Source: Populus alba (Eukaryota > Streptophyta > Magnoliopsida > Malpighiales > Salicaceae). From it: a stretch of DNA of 64,000 nt. Below are positions 27,521-40,800 of this stretch, one piece after another. The notes under the pieces were generated by a model that did not search any database, was not told the origin of the DNA, and saw only the letters and a program-made list of their open reading frames with translations. The translations under genes were made by a program, and so were the position numbers. Each line of letters opens with the position of its first letter. Position 1 is the first letter of the stretch. The stretch is from positions 5,391,395-5,455,394 of the forward strand of contig NC_133298.1 of the NCBI RefSeq assembly GCF_005239225.2, given 5' to 3'.

Positions 27521-28439
27521 TAGATATTGTTAATCTTCTTAAAAACACACCAACTTAGATATTTTTTTTAATTTTTATTTTTTTAAGTTTATCTGGCTTT
27601 GTAAATTATCTAATAAAAAGTCAGCTTTATACGTCAGATTAGTTGGGCGGCTATAGCCTATATGTATGAATTCTTTGAACTAGTTAGGTACATTGAATAT
27701 TTCAAACACAATCAAGAAAATAAACCTACCAAATTCCAATCAAATAGAAAACAAAAGTGAATGCTTTACAAATACACCTAACAAATTTAATTTTTTGGGA
27801 AAAAAATCTAAGTTAATCATTCAAAAAATCCCAATAATGCTATAAAACTATAGTTTCCTATGCACAGTCTCGAAGACCAACTCAGAGAAATATTAAATTT
27901 AATTCTTAAAAGCCAATCAATGAATAGTTATAATATAAGAAAATCAATGTAATAAGAAATCTTAAATAATTTTTTTTGTTGTTTGCTGTAGTAGATTTTT
28001 TTTTTTCTAAGTTTGTTTTTATTTTTTTCATATTCTTATATTTCATTTTGACTATTGACTTTATGGACTTTTCAAATATACTTTCGATGATTATCAAAAA
28101 AAAAAATATATGTATACAATTGACATAAGATAATAATTAGTTTCTAAAGTCTATTATTTACTTACTTATTATATGAGAAAAATAGGAGAATACATTCACG
28201 ATCCATCCTTTTATCTCAAGAATATAAATTAAATTTGGATGAATATATGTCTTTTGTTTCAGACAATTCATTGTTAAAATTAAACCGTTTACCTATTTTT
28301 TATAACTAAATCTGAAAATATTAAAACTATTGTTGAAATTACTAAAGCTTTGGTAACTAATAAAATTTAATACATACATAATTTTTTTAAAAGCATATGA
28401 ACTGCTATTTTTTCCCGTCAGAGGGGTTGTATAATCAAA
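27521..28439. other. Intergenic, AT-rich, no gene
   Basis: No gene seen. From about 28245 the sequence matches the window's right end (inverted, about 63760-64000), so this belongs to a duplicated chitinase 3' flank. Confidence 0.5.
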
Positions 28440-28740
28440 TTATTTATTTTTTAATTGGTTTCCTTATTTAATATATATCTATATAGTTTCTGTTCATAAT
28501 AAAATTGTTTGGGTTGTAGCAAAAAACCTTATTTAGATTTTAGAGTAGCTCTTATTTTGATTAAAGCAAATGATTAATTTATTGCTCGAATTTAGTATCT
28601 AGTATTTTTGAGATATTAAATTGTGGGTTTAAATGAAAACAAATAATTGATTATTACATTTCTATTTCGTGTTCATCCTCCATTAAAACGGGTTTTATTT
28701 CTGTTTAACCTTAGTCTCATTGATTCAAAATTAAAACCTC
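28440..28740. repeat. Direct repeat 1 of chitinase distal 3' flank
   Basis: Matches 29330-29665 in the same orientation (shared blocks 'ggtttccttatttaatatat', 'ttattttgattaaagcaaat', 'ttgtgggttta', 'cctccattaaaacgggttt'). Together with the copy at 20170-20430 and the inverted copy at 63480-63790 this marks a repeatedly duplicated segment. Confidence 0.7.
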
Positions 28741-29329
28741 ATTAATTTGCCTATCTTATCATAGATTCGAATAGAAATAAAATAAAGTTTTTTTATCTTT
28801 ATTTAAAGTAAACAAATCACATTTATGAATCAATGAAGTTTATGTTGGTTTTTGTAGTGGTACCGTGTTTTTTAAAAAATAAAATTTTTATTTTAAATTA
28901 ATTTTTTTATATGTTTTTTTATTGTTTTGTTGGTGCATTTTATAAAAAAATAAAAAATTATTATTTTAATATATTTTTTAAATAAAAATATTTTAAAATA
29001 TAATTGCTACCATAATGTTTAATACTTATAAAGTAATTTGTAAGTTGAATTAACTTCATAAGTTGTGATAGTTAATGTAACTTAATAATATGAGCATCTC
29101 ATTGGATTATATATTGAATTATATGAGAAGTTTTGTGATAATGTTATTAAATTTGATATGATTTAGTTAGTTTAATATATTAACTTAGTTTATTGTTTTT
29201 GATTTGTATTTTAAATTAAATTAAGTTGGAGTTTATTTAATAAAAATTATCACTTAACTCAATAAAAATTCAATTTTTTTTAATTAAATCATATTATTTT
29301 ATTTTTAAAAAAAATATTTGAAACAAGAA
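28741..29329. repeat. Spacer between direct repeats, AT-rich family copy
   Basis: 28868-29010 is a copy of the AT-rich dispersed family. 29030-29180 matches 51670-51810 in direct orientation, and 29170-29290 matches 39770-39920 inverted. No gene. Confidence 0.55.
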
Positions 29330-30086
29330 TAACTTTAGAACTGGTTTCCTTATTTAATATATATTTATATACTTTCTTTTCATAATAAAATTGCTTGGGT
29401 TATAGCAAAAACCTTATTTAGATTTTAGAATAGTTCTTATTTTGATTAAAGCAAATGATTAATTTATTTGCTAGATTTTAGTATCTAGTATTTTTTTTAA
29501 GATATTAAATTGTGGGTTTAAAAGGAAATAATCCGCTGTTTAATTTAAATAAAATGGTGCATTAATTTTAACCTAAATAATTGATTATTACATTTCCATT
29601 TCTTGTTTATCCTCCATTAAAACGGGTTTTTTTCTGTTAACCTTAGTCTCATTGATTCAATATTCATTTGTTTGACAACTTATCTTTCTTTCACATTTTG
29701 CCTTTGAAAATGTCAGCAAATTAATATATCAAGGGATTTGCAGTCATGGATCGAGTGGAAAAATTTAGACACCCCAGTTGAGTTTTGAAGACTCTCGGTT
29801 ATTTGAACAAGTCATAAAAAATTGTAACACCCTGGAAGGCATAAAGTTACTCCACAAGCACAAGACTTTTGTTGAGCTTGATGGAAAAAAAAAAAAAAAA
29901 CTATAAGGAATTCACTGGTAAATTGATTATATTATTTCGTTTTATTTAGCTTGAAATTTAAGTAAACATAATATTTTGATGGCCGCATACACTGTTTAGA
30001 ACAAACATATTGTGGCATGTATACATATCAAATTTATTCAGGAATCAGGAGCACACAGCATGGGGAACAGCAGGGCTGAAAAAAAT
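29330..30086. repeat. Direct repeat 2 and chitinase C 3' flank
   Basis: 29330-29665 repeats 28440-28740. 29690-30086 is the 3' flank shared by the chitinases, with an AATAAA poly(A) signal on the minus strand at 30033-30038. No gene. Confidence 0.65.
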
Positions 30087-31375
<1,289 letters not shown>

Positions 31376-32431
31376 TAATTGTTATTAAGGGTTTTTTTTT
31401 TTTCTCTCGTTTCTTGAATTTTTAGGTTTTTGTTTAAAATTATTGTTTTTTTAGTGTGTTTTGATGTTCATATGTTAAAAATATTTTTTTAAAAAATTAA
31501 AATATATATTATTTTCATATATTTCCAAGCAAAAAAACACTTTGAAAAGCAACCACTATTATATTTTTCAAACACAACCTAAAACAACTCTAAAAAATTT
31601 GTTAAAATCGAATGACTTGAATAATCAACCTATAATTTAATAGATCTAATCAAAAACCAAGTGAGATTCAGCCGAGTCAACTCCAAAAAACTTCTAAATT
31701 TTTTTTATTCAAAATGATAATGTTTATTTAAAAAAAAAACTTCAAAAATTTATCAAATAACCCAATAATTTTAAGCGTTAGACAGTACAATCAAAAAACC
31801 ATTTGCCTAAAATTTGAATTTCTTTGGCTTAAAATTAGGTTTTTTAAAGTATTTTTAAAAATTTATGTTCAAAATAAATTTTAAAAAATAATAAAATATT
31901 ATTTTAATTATAATTTTATTCTTCTTTCTTTTACTACTTCCTGTGATAGCACACTTATCAGATGGCAAGTGCCCATATTGAGAACCAATAAGTCCATGGG
32001 TGCGGCTCAAATTGATTTTTGGTTTGCAATCCTTATTTTCTGTCTTCTTAAAAACTTACCCTAACTGACACCATCAAATTTACCTGTGAAAATTCATCTC
32101 CCACGATAAGAGGAGAGCTGAAAGAATCCATAAAAGATATAACTGAGTTATTAAAAAATTATATAAATTATATTTATTAAAGCAGTTTAAATTTTTAAGT
32201 TGATATGATTGTTTGATAATGTATTAAAACCTTATTGATTAAACAGTTACGAGTTCAAATCTCATTATTTTTATTTTATTTTATAAAAATTAAACACAAG
32301 TTAATATAATTATATACAAGTTTCAAGTTCAAAGAATTTTTTCTTAAAAAAATATATTAAAAAACTATAAAAATCATCTTAACTAATAATTTAAATTTTT
32401 AAATGAGATATTTCTTCAACACGAGTTGCCA
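31376..32431. repeat. Repeat-rich spacer, inverted paralogue of 49.25-50.4 kb
   Basis: 31400-31600 is an AT-rich family copy. 31920-32020 matches 49680-49770 inverted. 32130-32400 resembles a decayed TRIM-like unit, with the primer-region motif 'acgagttcaaatctcatt' also found in the TRIM at 50.6 kb. No gene. Confidence 0.55.
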
Positions 32432-32656
32432 TCACCCTTTCAAAAGAGAAATCAAAGACCCACAACCTTCTTTAAACAGAAAACTCAAGAGATGTTGCCA
32501 AATAGGTGTGGATTTTCTGAAGACAAACACACCCATTTCAATCTCAATCATGTCAAGAACCATATCTTCAGACAACTCACTGCAATTTTCTTTTTGGTCT
32601 TTCTCAACTTCCCTTGAAAGCTCACGTACGTTCATAAAAGAATTGGACTGCCTTAA

Positions 32657-32982
32657 TGTTAGAATCAAGTATATTTAATTAAGAACTTTACAGAAGCATG
32701 CATGCACTATCATACGCAGATGCAGAAGAAAACTCTATTTTATTCCATAGCAACTAAGGCTATTAAATAGCCTTTCATCACGATTCAAGAGAAATAAGAG
32801 CCCATGATTTTACAGTCCTACAATCGTGGTATATAACAGAAAGATAATAGATAGAGAATCACTTGTCCCTTAAGACTAAGAATTCCCTTAAGACTAGGAA
32901 TTATTATGCATGACTTCAAATCACTTATATCCTAAAAACAATGAAACCTGAAACATATTAAGATAGATGATTAACTTTAACA
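32657..32982 (-). repeat. 3' LTR of copia-1
   Basis: 326 bases, TG...CA ends, about 95% identical to its partner; the TSD CTTAA lies outside it. Confidence 0.95.
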
Positions 32983-33019
32983 ACCTCCCTTAAACCGAAT
33001 GTTTTAATATTCAGTTTAT

Positions 33020-36000
33020 TTATGGATTTTTGCAAACACCCATAAGACCACACATCTTTACAAACGTCTCAAGCTTTAGTGGCTTTGTCAGAATGTCCGC
33101 CATTTGTTCCTGAGTAGAACACTGCACTAATTCAACAACTTCATCTTTGATGAGATTTTGAAGAAAGTGAAAATGCATATCAATATGTTTGCTACGACCA
33201 TGCATGACTGGATTCTTTGACAATTTAATAGCTGAAATGTTATCACAGTGAATCACAGTTGATTTGTGTTGACAATGATTAAGCTTCTCCAAGATCCTCC
33301 TCAGCCATACTGCTTGGCAGGTGCTAGATGCAGCAGCAATAAACTCTGCTTCCGTAGTTGAGAGAGTAACTACTAGTTGTTTTTTTGATGACCAAGAAAT
33401 TGTACCATCGTTCAGAACAAAAACATAACCAGAGGTGCTTTTTCTATCATTCTAATCTCCAGCGTAGTCACTATCTATGTACCCAACCAGCTCCTTAGTT
33501 CCTCCCTTCTTGTAGAACAATCCAAAGTTAACAGTACCCTTTACATATCTTAACACTCTTTTTGCTGCTTGTAAATGAGTCTCAGTAGGTCATTCCATAT
33601 ACTTGCTAATCAAACTTACCACAAACATCAGATCAGGACGAGTGGCAGTTAGGTACATAAAGCTTCCTATGATCTGTTTATAGTGTGTCCCATCGATCCT
33701 TACTCCATTTTCATCTTTAGTCAGTTTAAATCCAGGGACAATTGGATTGTGCACTGGATTGCATTGTTTCATATTGAATCTCTCTAATACCTCCTGAGCA
33801 TACTTTCGCCGACTGATGAATATACCATCCACACTTTGCAAAACTTCAATTCCCAGGAAATATCTCATCTTACCAAGATCGGTCATATCAAATTCAACCA
33901 TCATGGACTTCTTAAAGTGCATAAACATAATCTCATCGTTACCAGTGAATATAAGATCATCAATATAAAGACACACAATCAGGAATTTACCTCCCTCTAT
34001 TGTTTTGATGAACAATGTGTGTTCATAGGGACACCTTGCAAAGCCTTGTTGATCCACAAAATAGGTCTTTATTCGACTATACCATGCACGGGGAGCTTGT
34101 TTAAGCCAATAGAGAGCCTTCTTCAATCGATAGACCTTAGATTCCTGTCCTTTATGTTCATAGCCTGGAGGTTGATCCACAAAGACTTCTTCATCCAGCT
34201 CTCCATGCAGAAATGCAGATTTGATGTCGAGTTGATAAATCATCCAGCTATTAAGAGCAGAAAATGAGATGACTACACGAATAATATCTAAACTAGCCAC
34301 TAGTGCAAACACTTCAGCATAGTCCACTCCATATTGTTGGCTATACCCTTTTGCAATGAGTCGAGCCTTGTATTTGTCCACTTCCCCATGTTCATTGAGC
34401 TTCATTTTGAAAATCCATTTAACGTCAATGATCTTTACTCCAGATGGCAATTCAGTGAGTTCCCAAGTATCATTCTTCACCATAGCATTGATTTCAGCTT
34501 TCATGGCTTGACTCCATTTGCTGTTTTGCACTGCTTCTGCATATGTCAAAGGATCATGATCAAAGAATGAGGCCAGATGAGCCATATTCATATTTTCTTC
34601 ATCAGAGAGACCCTGGTCACTAACATAGTCCTCCATCCATGTTGGTGGTCTTCGAATTCATCCTTTGCCATCGCTGGAAAATGCTCCCCTATTGGGTGTG
34701 TTAGTAGGAACAAATTCAAGTTCACTTATAGGATTAAGTGCAGGAGTGATAGTAGATGCATCTGAAGTGTTATTGGTATAAGATTCCTCTTCAAGACTGG
34801 TAAGGATAGCATTTGAATGCTCATTATTATCATCCTTCCATTCCAAATCGGCTGAGATAGTTTCAATGTGACTATCATCCCAGTTCCATTTTTGGTCTTC
34901 TTGAAAAATCACATCACGACTGACAATTATTTTCTAAGAAATAGGATCAAATAATCTGTATGCTTTGGATTCTTCAGTAACCCCAAGTAAGATGCATTTT
35001 ATACTTTTGTCATCCAGCTTTACTTTCTTGTTATCAGGTACATGAACATGAGAAATGCATCCAAAAATCCGAAAGTGACTTACTGATGGTTTGAATCCAC
35101 TCCAGACCTCTTCTGGTGTCTTGTTTCTCATGGCAAGTGTTGGGCTTTTATTTAAGATGTGCACTGTCCAGTTCACTACTTCAGGCCAAAACTTCTTTGG
35201 AATTTGCTTCTCTGATAGCATGCTACGCATCATATTCATAATAGTACGATGTTTCCGCTCCACAACCCCATTCTGTTGAGGTGTATATGCAGCTGTTAAT
35301 TGTCGTTGGATGCCATGCTTATCGCAAAAGTTTGTGAACTCTTGGGATGTAAACTCTCCCCCTCGATCAGTTCGAAAACTCTTTATAAATGCACCAGTTT
35401 CTTTCTCAACTCTAGCTTTGTAAGATTCAAAGGTAGCAAATGCTTCTGATTTTTCAACCAAAAAATATGCCCAAGTTTTCATGCTAAAGTCGTCAATAAA
35501 AGTGATGAGATACCTTTTTTTTTTTGTTTGAGACTGGATTTATTGGGCCACATATGTCTGCATGGATGAGTTGAAGAATTCCAGATGCCCTCTATGAGAT
35601 TTCCTTTGGAAAAGGATCACAATGTTGTTTTCATATTAAGCAGTCTTCACAGATCTTTGATGGAGCTTGTAACTGAGGCAGTCTTTTCACCAGATTCTTT
35701 TGTTGGATCACCTTGAGTCCATTCCAGTTGAGATGACCATAACGATAATGCCAAAGAAGAGTTTGATCTGTGGTAACAGAGGAGAAACAAGCTTCTTTTT
35801 TTGATGGACAACGTCCATGCACAACAAACATTCTGTTACATGTCATATTGGTTCCATGATTAAGCCTTTTTTAGAATGATAAATCTTGCATCTTCTGTGT
35901 TGTATGATCACTGTAAAACCCTTTTCTTGCATTTGACCAATGCTTAGTAAATTATTCTTCAAATCTGGCACAAAGAAAACATCAGTAATCACCTGTATGA

Positions 36001-37030
36001 TTCCATTTATCTCCATTCAAAAATTGCCTTTTCCTTATACATTGAGACTTGTATTATTACCCAGCTTCACTTGTTCTCTGAAATTGTTATCAAACTATGA
36101 AAATAACTCTCTTTTCCCACACATGTGGTTACTACACCCGAAATCAAGAAACCACAAATGATCTCTTTCAGTCTCATTATCATCCACATATGCCATTAAA
36201 AGCATATCTTCACTAGTCTCAACAAAGTTGACCCTTGAATCTCTTGTTCTTTTTGGACATTCCCATTGAAAGTGACCCAATTCGTGACAATTGTAACACT
36301 CCAAGGTAGTTTTATCAAATCAAAACCTGCCCCTGCCTTGATAAGAACCTCTGTCACCACCTCTACCTCTTAATTGAGGTTCATGAATGACCTGGAGAGC
36401 TTGTTTATCGATAATGTGACGACTGATCCTTTGTTCATGCACCAACAGACTGCTCTGAAGCTCATCAATGGATAAAGTATCCAAATCATTTGATTCCTCG
36501 ATTGAACATACCACATAATCATACTTTGGAGTCATTGATCTCAAGATCTTCTCGATGATAACCACATCCTCCATTCTTTCACCATGAATTCTCATCTTAT
36601 TGGCAATGATAAGAATTCTTGCAAAGTAGTCATTTATCGATTCCCCAGCTTTCATGTGCAATACCTCAAACTCGTTGCGAAGTGCCTGAAGTTGAGCACG
36701 TTTGACTTGTGCTATCCCTTGATACTTCTGCTTCAAGGAATCCTAGATATCTTTTGATGTGTCCCTTTTCAAAATCGTTTCCAAAATGGATCGATCAATG
36801 GCTTGAAACAAATAATTTTTAACCTTCAAGTCCTTCAGCTTTTGATCCTCAATCATTTTTCTTTGTCCTTCAGTGAGATATGTCCCTTCCACTGCTGCAG
36901 AGATCCTAATTTCCACCAAACTCCAATATTCCTTGGAACAAAGAAAATTTTCCATAAACATACTTCAATGATCATAATGTCCATCAAACCGTGGAATAGC
37001 AGGCTGCACAAAGTTGCTCTCGCTTGTCAT
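33020..37030 (-). pseudogene. copia-1 gag-pol polyprotein, broken
   Basis: Order on the minus strand is gag, zinc knuckle, protease, integrase, RT, RNase H, typical of copia. Gag starts at 37030 (MTSESNFVQPAIPRFDGHYD) with a stop replacing Trp soon after. The zinc knuckle CYNCHELGHFQWEC (near 36300) and protease WFLDFGCSNHMCG (near 36145) follow. The integrase core is at 35482-34934 (FRTDRGGEF, QNGVVERKHR). RT at 34636-33590 has LYIDDLIFTGND, and RNase H is at 33500-33020 (ADILTKP). Five or more stops or shifts interrupt it (near 36970, 36740, 36305, 35850-36095, 33590), so it cannot transpose alone. Confidence 0.9.
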
Positions 37031-37095
37031 TTGATCCTTTCACTCTAATGTCTTTGTGGTGTTGATCAAATCTCGTGAGGAGATGTGATACCAAA

Positions 37096-37421
37096 TGTTA
37101 GAATCAAGTATATTTGATCAAGAACTTTACAGAAACATGCATGCACTATCATACGTAGATGTAGAAGAAAACTCTGTTTTGTTCCATAGCAACTAAGGCT
37201 ATTAAATAGCCTTCCATCAAGACACAAGAAAAATAACAACCCATGATTTTACAGTCCTACAATCGTGGTATATAACAGAAAGATAATAGATAGAGAATCA
37301 CTTGTCCCTTAAGACTAGGAATTCTCTTAAGACTAGGGATTATTATGCATGACTTCAAATCACTTATATCCTAAAAACAATGAAACCTGAAACATATTAA
37401 GATAGATGATTAACTTTAACA
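37096..37421 (-). repeat. 5' LTR of copia-1
   Basis: 326 bases, the promoter-side LTR; the tRNA-Met primer site lies immediately inside (37086-37095). Confidence 0.95.
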
Positions 37422-37594
37422 CTTAACATGTAATTTCGCAATTCCACCACCAAAATCTTCCAAAACCATTTTCCTTTGTTCACAACTACCTGTCTTTGAA
37501 TTCATGAATTTCTAACTAAATCTAGAAAACATGTCCAAGTTAACTAATTCAAGATCACAACACTTACTTTCCAGAGGCTTTTTACTCTCATCTA

Positions 37595-38472
37595 GGCCCC
37601 GTTTGTTTGCAGGAAAGTGAATTCCTTTTGGAAAATGAATTCCGGGGAAAGTGAATTCCTAGAAAGTGAATTCCGGGAAAGTATTTTCCGATGTTTGGTA
37701 GTGTTATGGAAAACACTTTCCAGTGTTTGGTTGTGTTATGGAAAATGAATTGGAAAATAATTTATTAATAAATTAATTTTTTTTTAAATTTATCTAATAT
37801 ATATATATATATAATATTTAATCACTTACAATAAAAAAAATAAAATCTAAAATGTATAATGATGATTTTTTTTTATTATATTCTATATTCATACATAGCT
37901 TATTTTATAAAATATAACTATATATATCATATCATATCATATTATAAAGAAATAAGCTTATGAAATATTTTTTACTATTCTATGAAACCATTTATAATTT
38001 CATTACGTATGAAATACATCCGACAAAAACTATAGTTTTAATAATATTTTTAGCATGTAATAAAATTGGATAAAATATTAAGGTATAAAATTCACTATAA
38101 ACTATTTTTTTTTAATGTTAAAAAAAAAAAAAAAAGTCCCCGCAGGCAAGCGAACAGTGCACTAAAACTGCACTGTTCACTATTTTTTAGTGAACAGTGT
38201 ATACAATACACTGTTCATGTTAATTGCACTATTCAATGAACAGTGCAATTAACATGAACAGTTATATAAAAACATGACAACGCAGCATTGTCCCACGCCA
38301 GGAAAGTGTTTTCCGAGAATTAAAAACGGAAAACACTTTCCTTATGTTAAACTTAACATTTTCCTTTGACTGGAATTACATTTCCTTTGACTCACTTTCC
38401 ATGTATTGCCAAACATGGGAAAGTGAGGAAAATGGTTTTCAGGAAAGTGAATTCCTGGAAACAAACAAGGCC
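37595..38472. mobile_element. 878 bp MITE (Tourist/PIF-Harbinger-like) with internal foldbacks
   Basis: Terminal inverted repeats GGCCCCGTTTGTTTGCAGGA and GGCCTTGTTTGTTTCCAGGA (minus strand from the right end), a 3-base CTA duplication on each side (37592-37594, 38473-38475), and no coding sequence. Subterminal parts repeat 'ggaaagtgaattcc'. A nested foldback with GAACAGTGCAATT arms sits at 38155-38275. Excising it restores the host reading frame exactly. The superfamily is inferred from the TIR and the 3-base duplication. Confidence 0.8.
38155..38275. repeat. Nested foldback inside the MITE
   Basis: Overlapping palindromes: ACTGCACTGTTCACT...AGTGAACAGTGTA and ATGTTAATTGCACT...AGTGCAATTAACAT. 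The same motif set recurs at 43090-43320. Confidence 0.75.
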
Positions 38473-39572
38473 CTAATGTCTCAAGACTTAATTGGGAAGA
38501 AACTTTCTTACAACAAACATTAAAATCAAAAACTTTTGGCGAAACATTAATCCTATGATAAATCAAACCAAAAGGAACAAGAGCACAACCTAAAACAACA
38601 GAATCACCAAAACAGAATCCCAAGTCTAAAACCTTAATCCCCCTCTCAAAAAGCTCAAAACGCACTTCAGACTCATCAAAATTAACACACCTAACTTCAC
38701 ATTTCAAATCAACCTAACTAAAGTGAATATATTTACTAACAAACCCTTCATCAACACTCTTAAAATCTCTATTAAACTTCTCAGTAAACAAATTCCCATA
38801 TGCTAAACACCAACCATTCAATTCCATGTTAAGAATCTTCGAAATCCACTTAAAAGATCTCATATGTAGTCGGTGAAAACATAATAACCAAATTAGAGTT
38901 AACAACAAAAGGGTCAGAATTTTGAGACACGCCTATTAAAGATTCACAAGAATCAGACTCCCAGGCATACTCGTGCAGTATCTCCTACAACATAGTAGCC
39001 ACATGGACCACCCTCAGAGAAAAAGAAGACTGCTCAATTTTAGGCAAGAGAGAAGAGAGACTAGTTGAGAGAGAGTGAAGAGTGTGTAAAGTGGCTATTT
39101 GATAATAAAATTCCTTGTTGTTTTAAATTAGCGAATTATGAGGAATTTAAATAGAGTTCATCTGAACTCATTCTATTACAAGGATTTGATTTTTAAAAAT
39201 AAATACATGCCTAGCTAACAGATAGGATAAGTACATGCCTAACTTACAGATAAGATAAGTTTTACAAAATGGTTATTCTTTTGAAACAGGATTTGAACAT
39301 GTGCTGGTGACGTGTTCTTCTACAAAGGGTATTGTTGGGGTGGTCAAAGGAGAGGGAAATGGGAGAGAAGAGGAAAGAAGAGGGGAAAAGAAGGAGAAGA
39401 AGAGTTTGGAACAGAAGAGAGAAGTGGAGAGGGGAGGGAAAGAGAGGAGGGGCTTTGATGGAGGAGAGAAGGGAAGTGATGTAAGGTTTTGGGAGTGGTG
39501 GAGGAGTAGAGTTAGGTCCATGAGAAGAAGGATGTGTTGGGTTTTTGTGTAGTTTGTTATTGGGTCTGCCAT

Positions 39573-39959
39573 TATTGGAGATTTGCGAGCGGATGAGGAG
39601 GAGGAGGGAGGAAAAGGAGGGTGGAACGATGGGTTGGATGAGAAAGGGCGAATTTTGAGGTTTTTTGGCGGGATTTTTTTGTTGATCAAATATTTTAAAT
39701 CTGTTTTCGTTTTTTTTTTTTAAATTTCAATTTAAAGTTATTGTTGTTTTAAATATTTTAAAAAAAATGATTTTAATTAAAAAATTGAATTTTTATTGAG
39801 TTAAGTGATAATTTTTTATTAAATAAACTCCAACTTAATTTAATTTAAAAATAAAAATCAAAACAATAAACTAAGTTAATATATTAACTAACTAAATCAT
39901 ATCAAATTTAATAATATTATCAAAAAATTTCTAATATCTAACTAAATATCTACAGTTAG
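39573..39959. other. Presumed promoter side of the unidentified gene, then AT-rich DNA
   Basis: GA-rich on the plus strand to about 39660, then AT-rich. 39770-39920 matches 29170-29290 inverted. No further gene. Confidence 0.4.
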
Positions 39960-40800
39960 CGTGTTTTTAAGAAAAAAAAAATAAAAACTCAATCAGATTT
40001 TTTTTTATTTAACTAAATTTTTTTTAATATAATATGTATTTTAAAATATATATTAAGATAACATAATATTAAATTGAGCCGAATCAACTCAAGTTAATAC
40101 GTGAAATTCAATATTTGAATGATAAAACTATGGTAATCTCATGAAAAATATATTGAAACTTAAATCTCAACCAATCTAATATTGAAGAATACAATTAAAA
40201 AATATATAAAAAAAATATAAAAACTCAAGTCAACCAGAATTAACATGTCAAAAATAGATCATGAGACTAATATAACTTAATAAAAAGCAAAACAAAACAA
40301 GTTATGAAACTTAATTCTCAATCAGTCTAATATTGAAGGATAAAATTTAAAAAAAATAACAAAAAAAATACATGAGTCAACTCAATTTAACCTGTCAAAT
40401 TTTTTATTCAAATCATGAAATTGTGATACCGTCATAAAAAACAAATCAAAGCAAAATTGATCTAATATTGAAGAATAAAATTAAAAAAAATAATAAAAAA
40501 AATACATGAATCAGCTCAATTTAATCTGTCAAATTTTTTATTCAAATTATGAAACTGAGATAACATTATAAAAAACAAATCAAAATAAATTATTAAGTTT
40601 AATTCTTAATCAATCCAAACAATGAACGATAAATTAAAAACAAAAATTTTATTTACAAAAAAAACTTGAAACAATTGAATTAATCCACAAAATTAGTAAC
40701 TCAAGTCATAAGATTAGGATAATCTCATAAAAAATAAACCAAAATAAATCATTAACCTTAATAAATCTAAAATTAAAAAAATAAAATTAAAACAAAGTGC
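39960..40800. repeat. Degenerate tandem repeat, inverted copy of 24.84-25.48 kb
   Basis: Five or more units of about 120-180 bases with 'ctcaatcagtctaatattga', 'aaataacaaaaaaaatacatga' and 'tcatgaaactgtgata' blocks. The outer boundary (an 'agggatcactgtttccctcc' segment at about 40808) also matches the boundary of the inverted copy near 24800. Confidence 0.6.

Larger units (their letters stand above)
32657..37421 (-). mobile_element. Complete Ty1/copia LTR retrotransposon, 4.77 kb (copia-1)
   Basis: Two 326-base LTRs (32657-32982 and 37096-37421), starting TGTTAG and ending TAACA, flanked by a perfect CTTAA target duplication (32652-32656, 37422-37426). By eye the LTRs differ at about 17 sites (about 95% identity), so the insertion is moderately young. 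A primer site complementary to initiator tRNA-Met (TTGGTATCA) adjoins the LTR at 37096 on the minus strand, giving the element's orientation. It sits in the 3' part of the unidentified gene. Confidence 0.95.
32432..39572 (-). pseudogene. Unidentified gene split by a copia element and a MITE
   Basis: Minus-strand coding pieces in order: 39572-39300 (starts MADPITNYTKTQHILLLMDL, then Ser/Pro/Leu-rich), about 39060-38880 (LPKIEQSSFSLRVVHVATML, LHEYAWESDSCESLIG), 38880-38475 (MRSFKWISKILNMELNGWCL to KKVSSQLSLETL), 37591-37430 (DESKKPLESKCCDLELVNLD onward) and 32651-32432 (NSFMNVRELSREVEKDQKEN to SLLKG and stop). Removing the MITE with one copy of its TAG duplication restores ETLDESKK in frame. 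Other stops and shifts (near 39000, 38870, 38715, 37530) and the copia insertion show it is dead. The family is not recognised; the start hints at a vWA-like fold, which is weak. Confidence 0.6.

Noticed and set aside
32190..32270. tRNA gene suspected from 'acgagttcaaatctcatt'
   Set aside because: Resembles a T-loop but no cloverleaf can be drawn; it is the interior of a TRIM-like repeat.
36803..37048. Plus-strand open frame inside copia-1
   Set aside because: Antisense of gag; the other plus-strand frames at 33.8-36.2 kb and 45.4-48.5 kb are likewise antisense of pol.
39300..39552. Plus-strand Glu/Arg-rich open frame
   Set aside because: Antisense of the Ser/Pro/Leu-rich first exon of the unidentified minus-strand gene, which has a better start and continuity.
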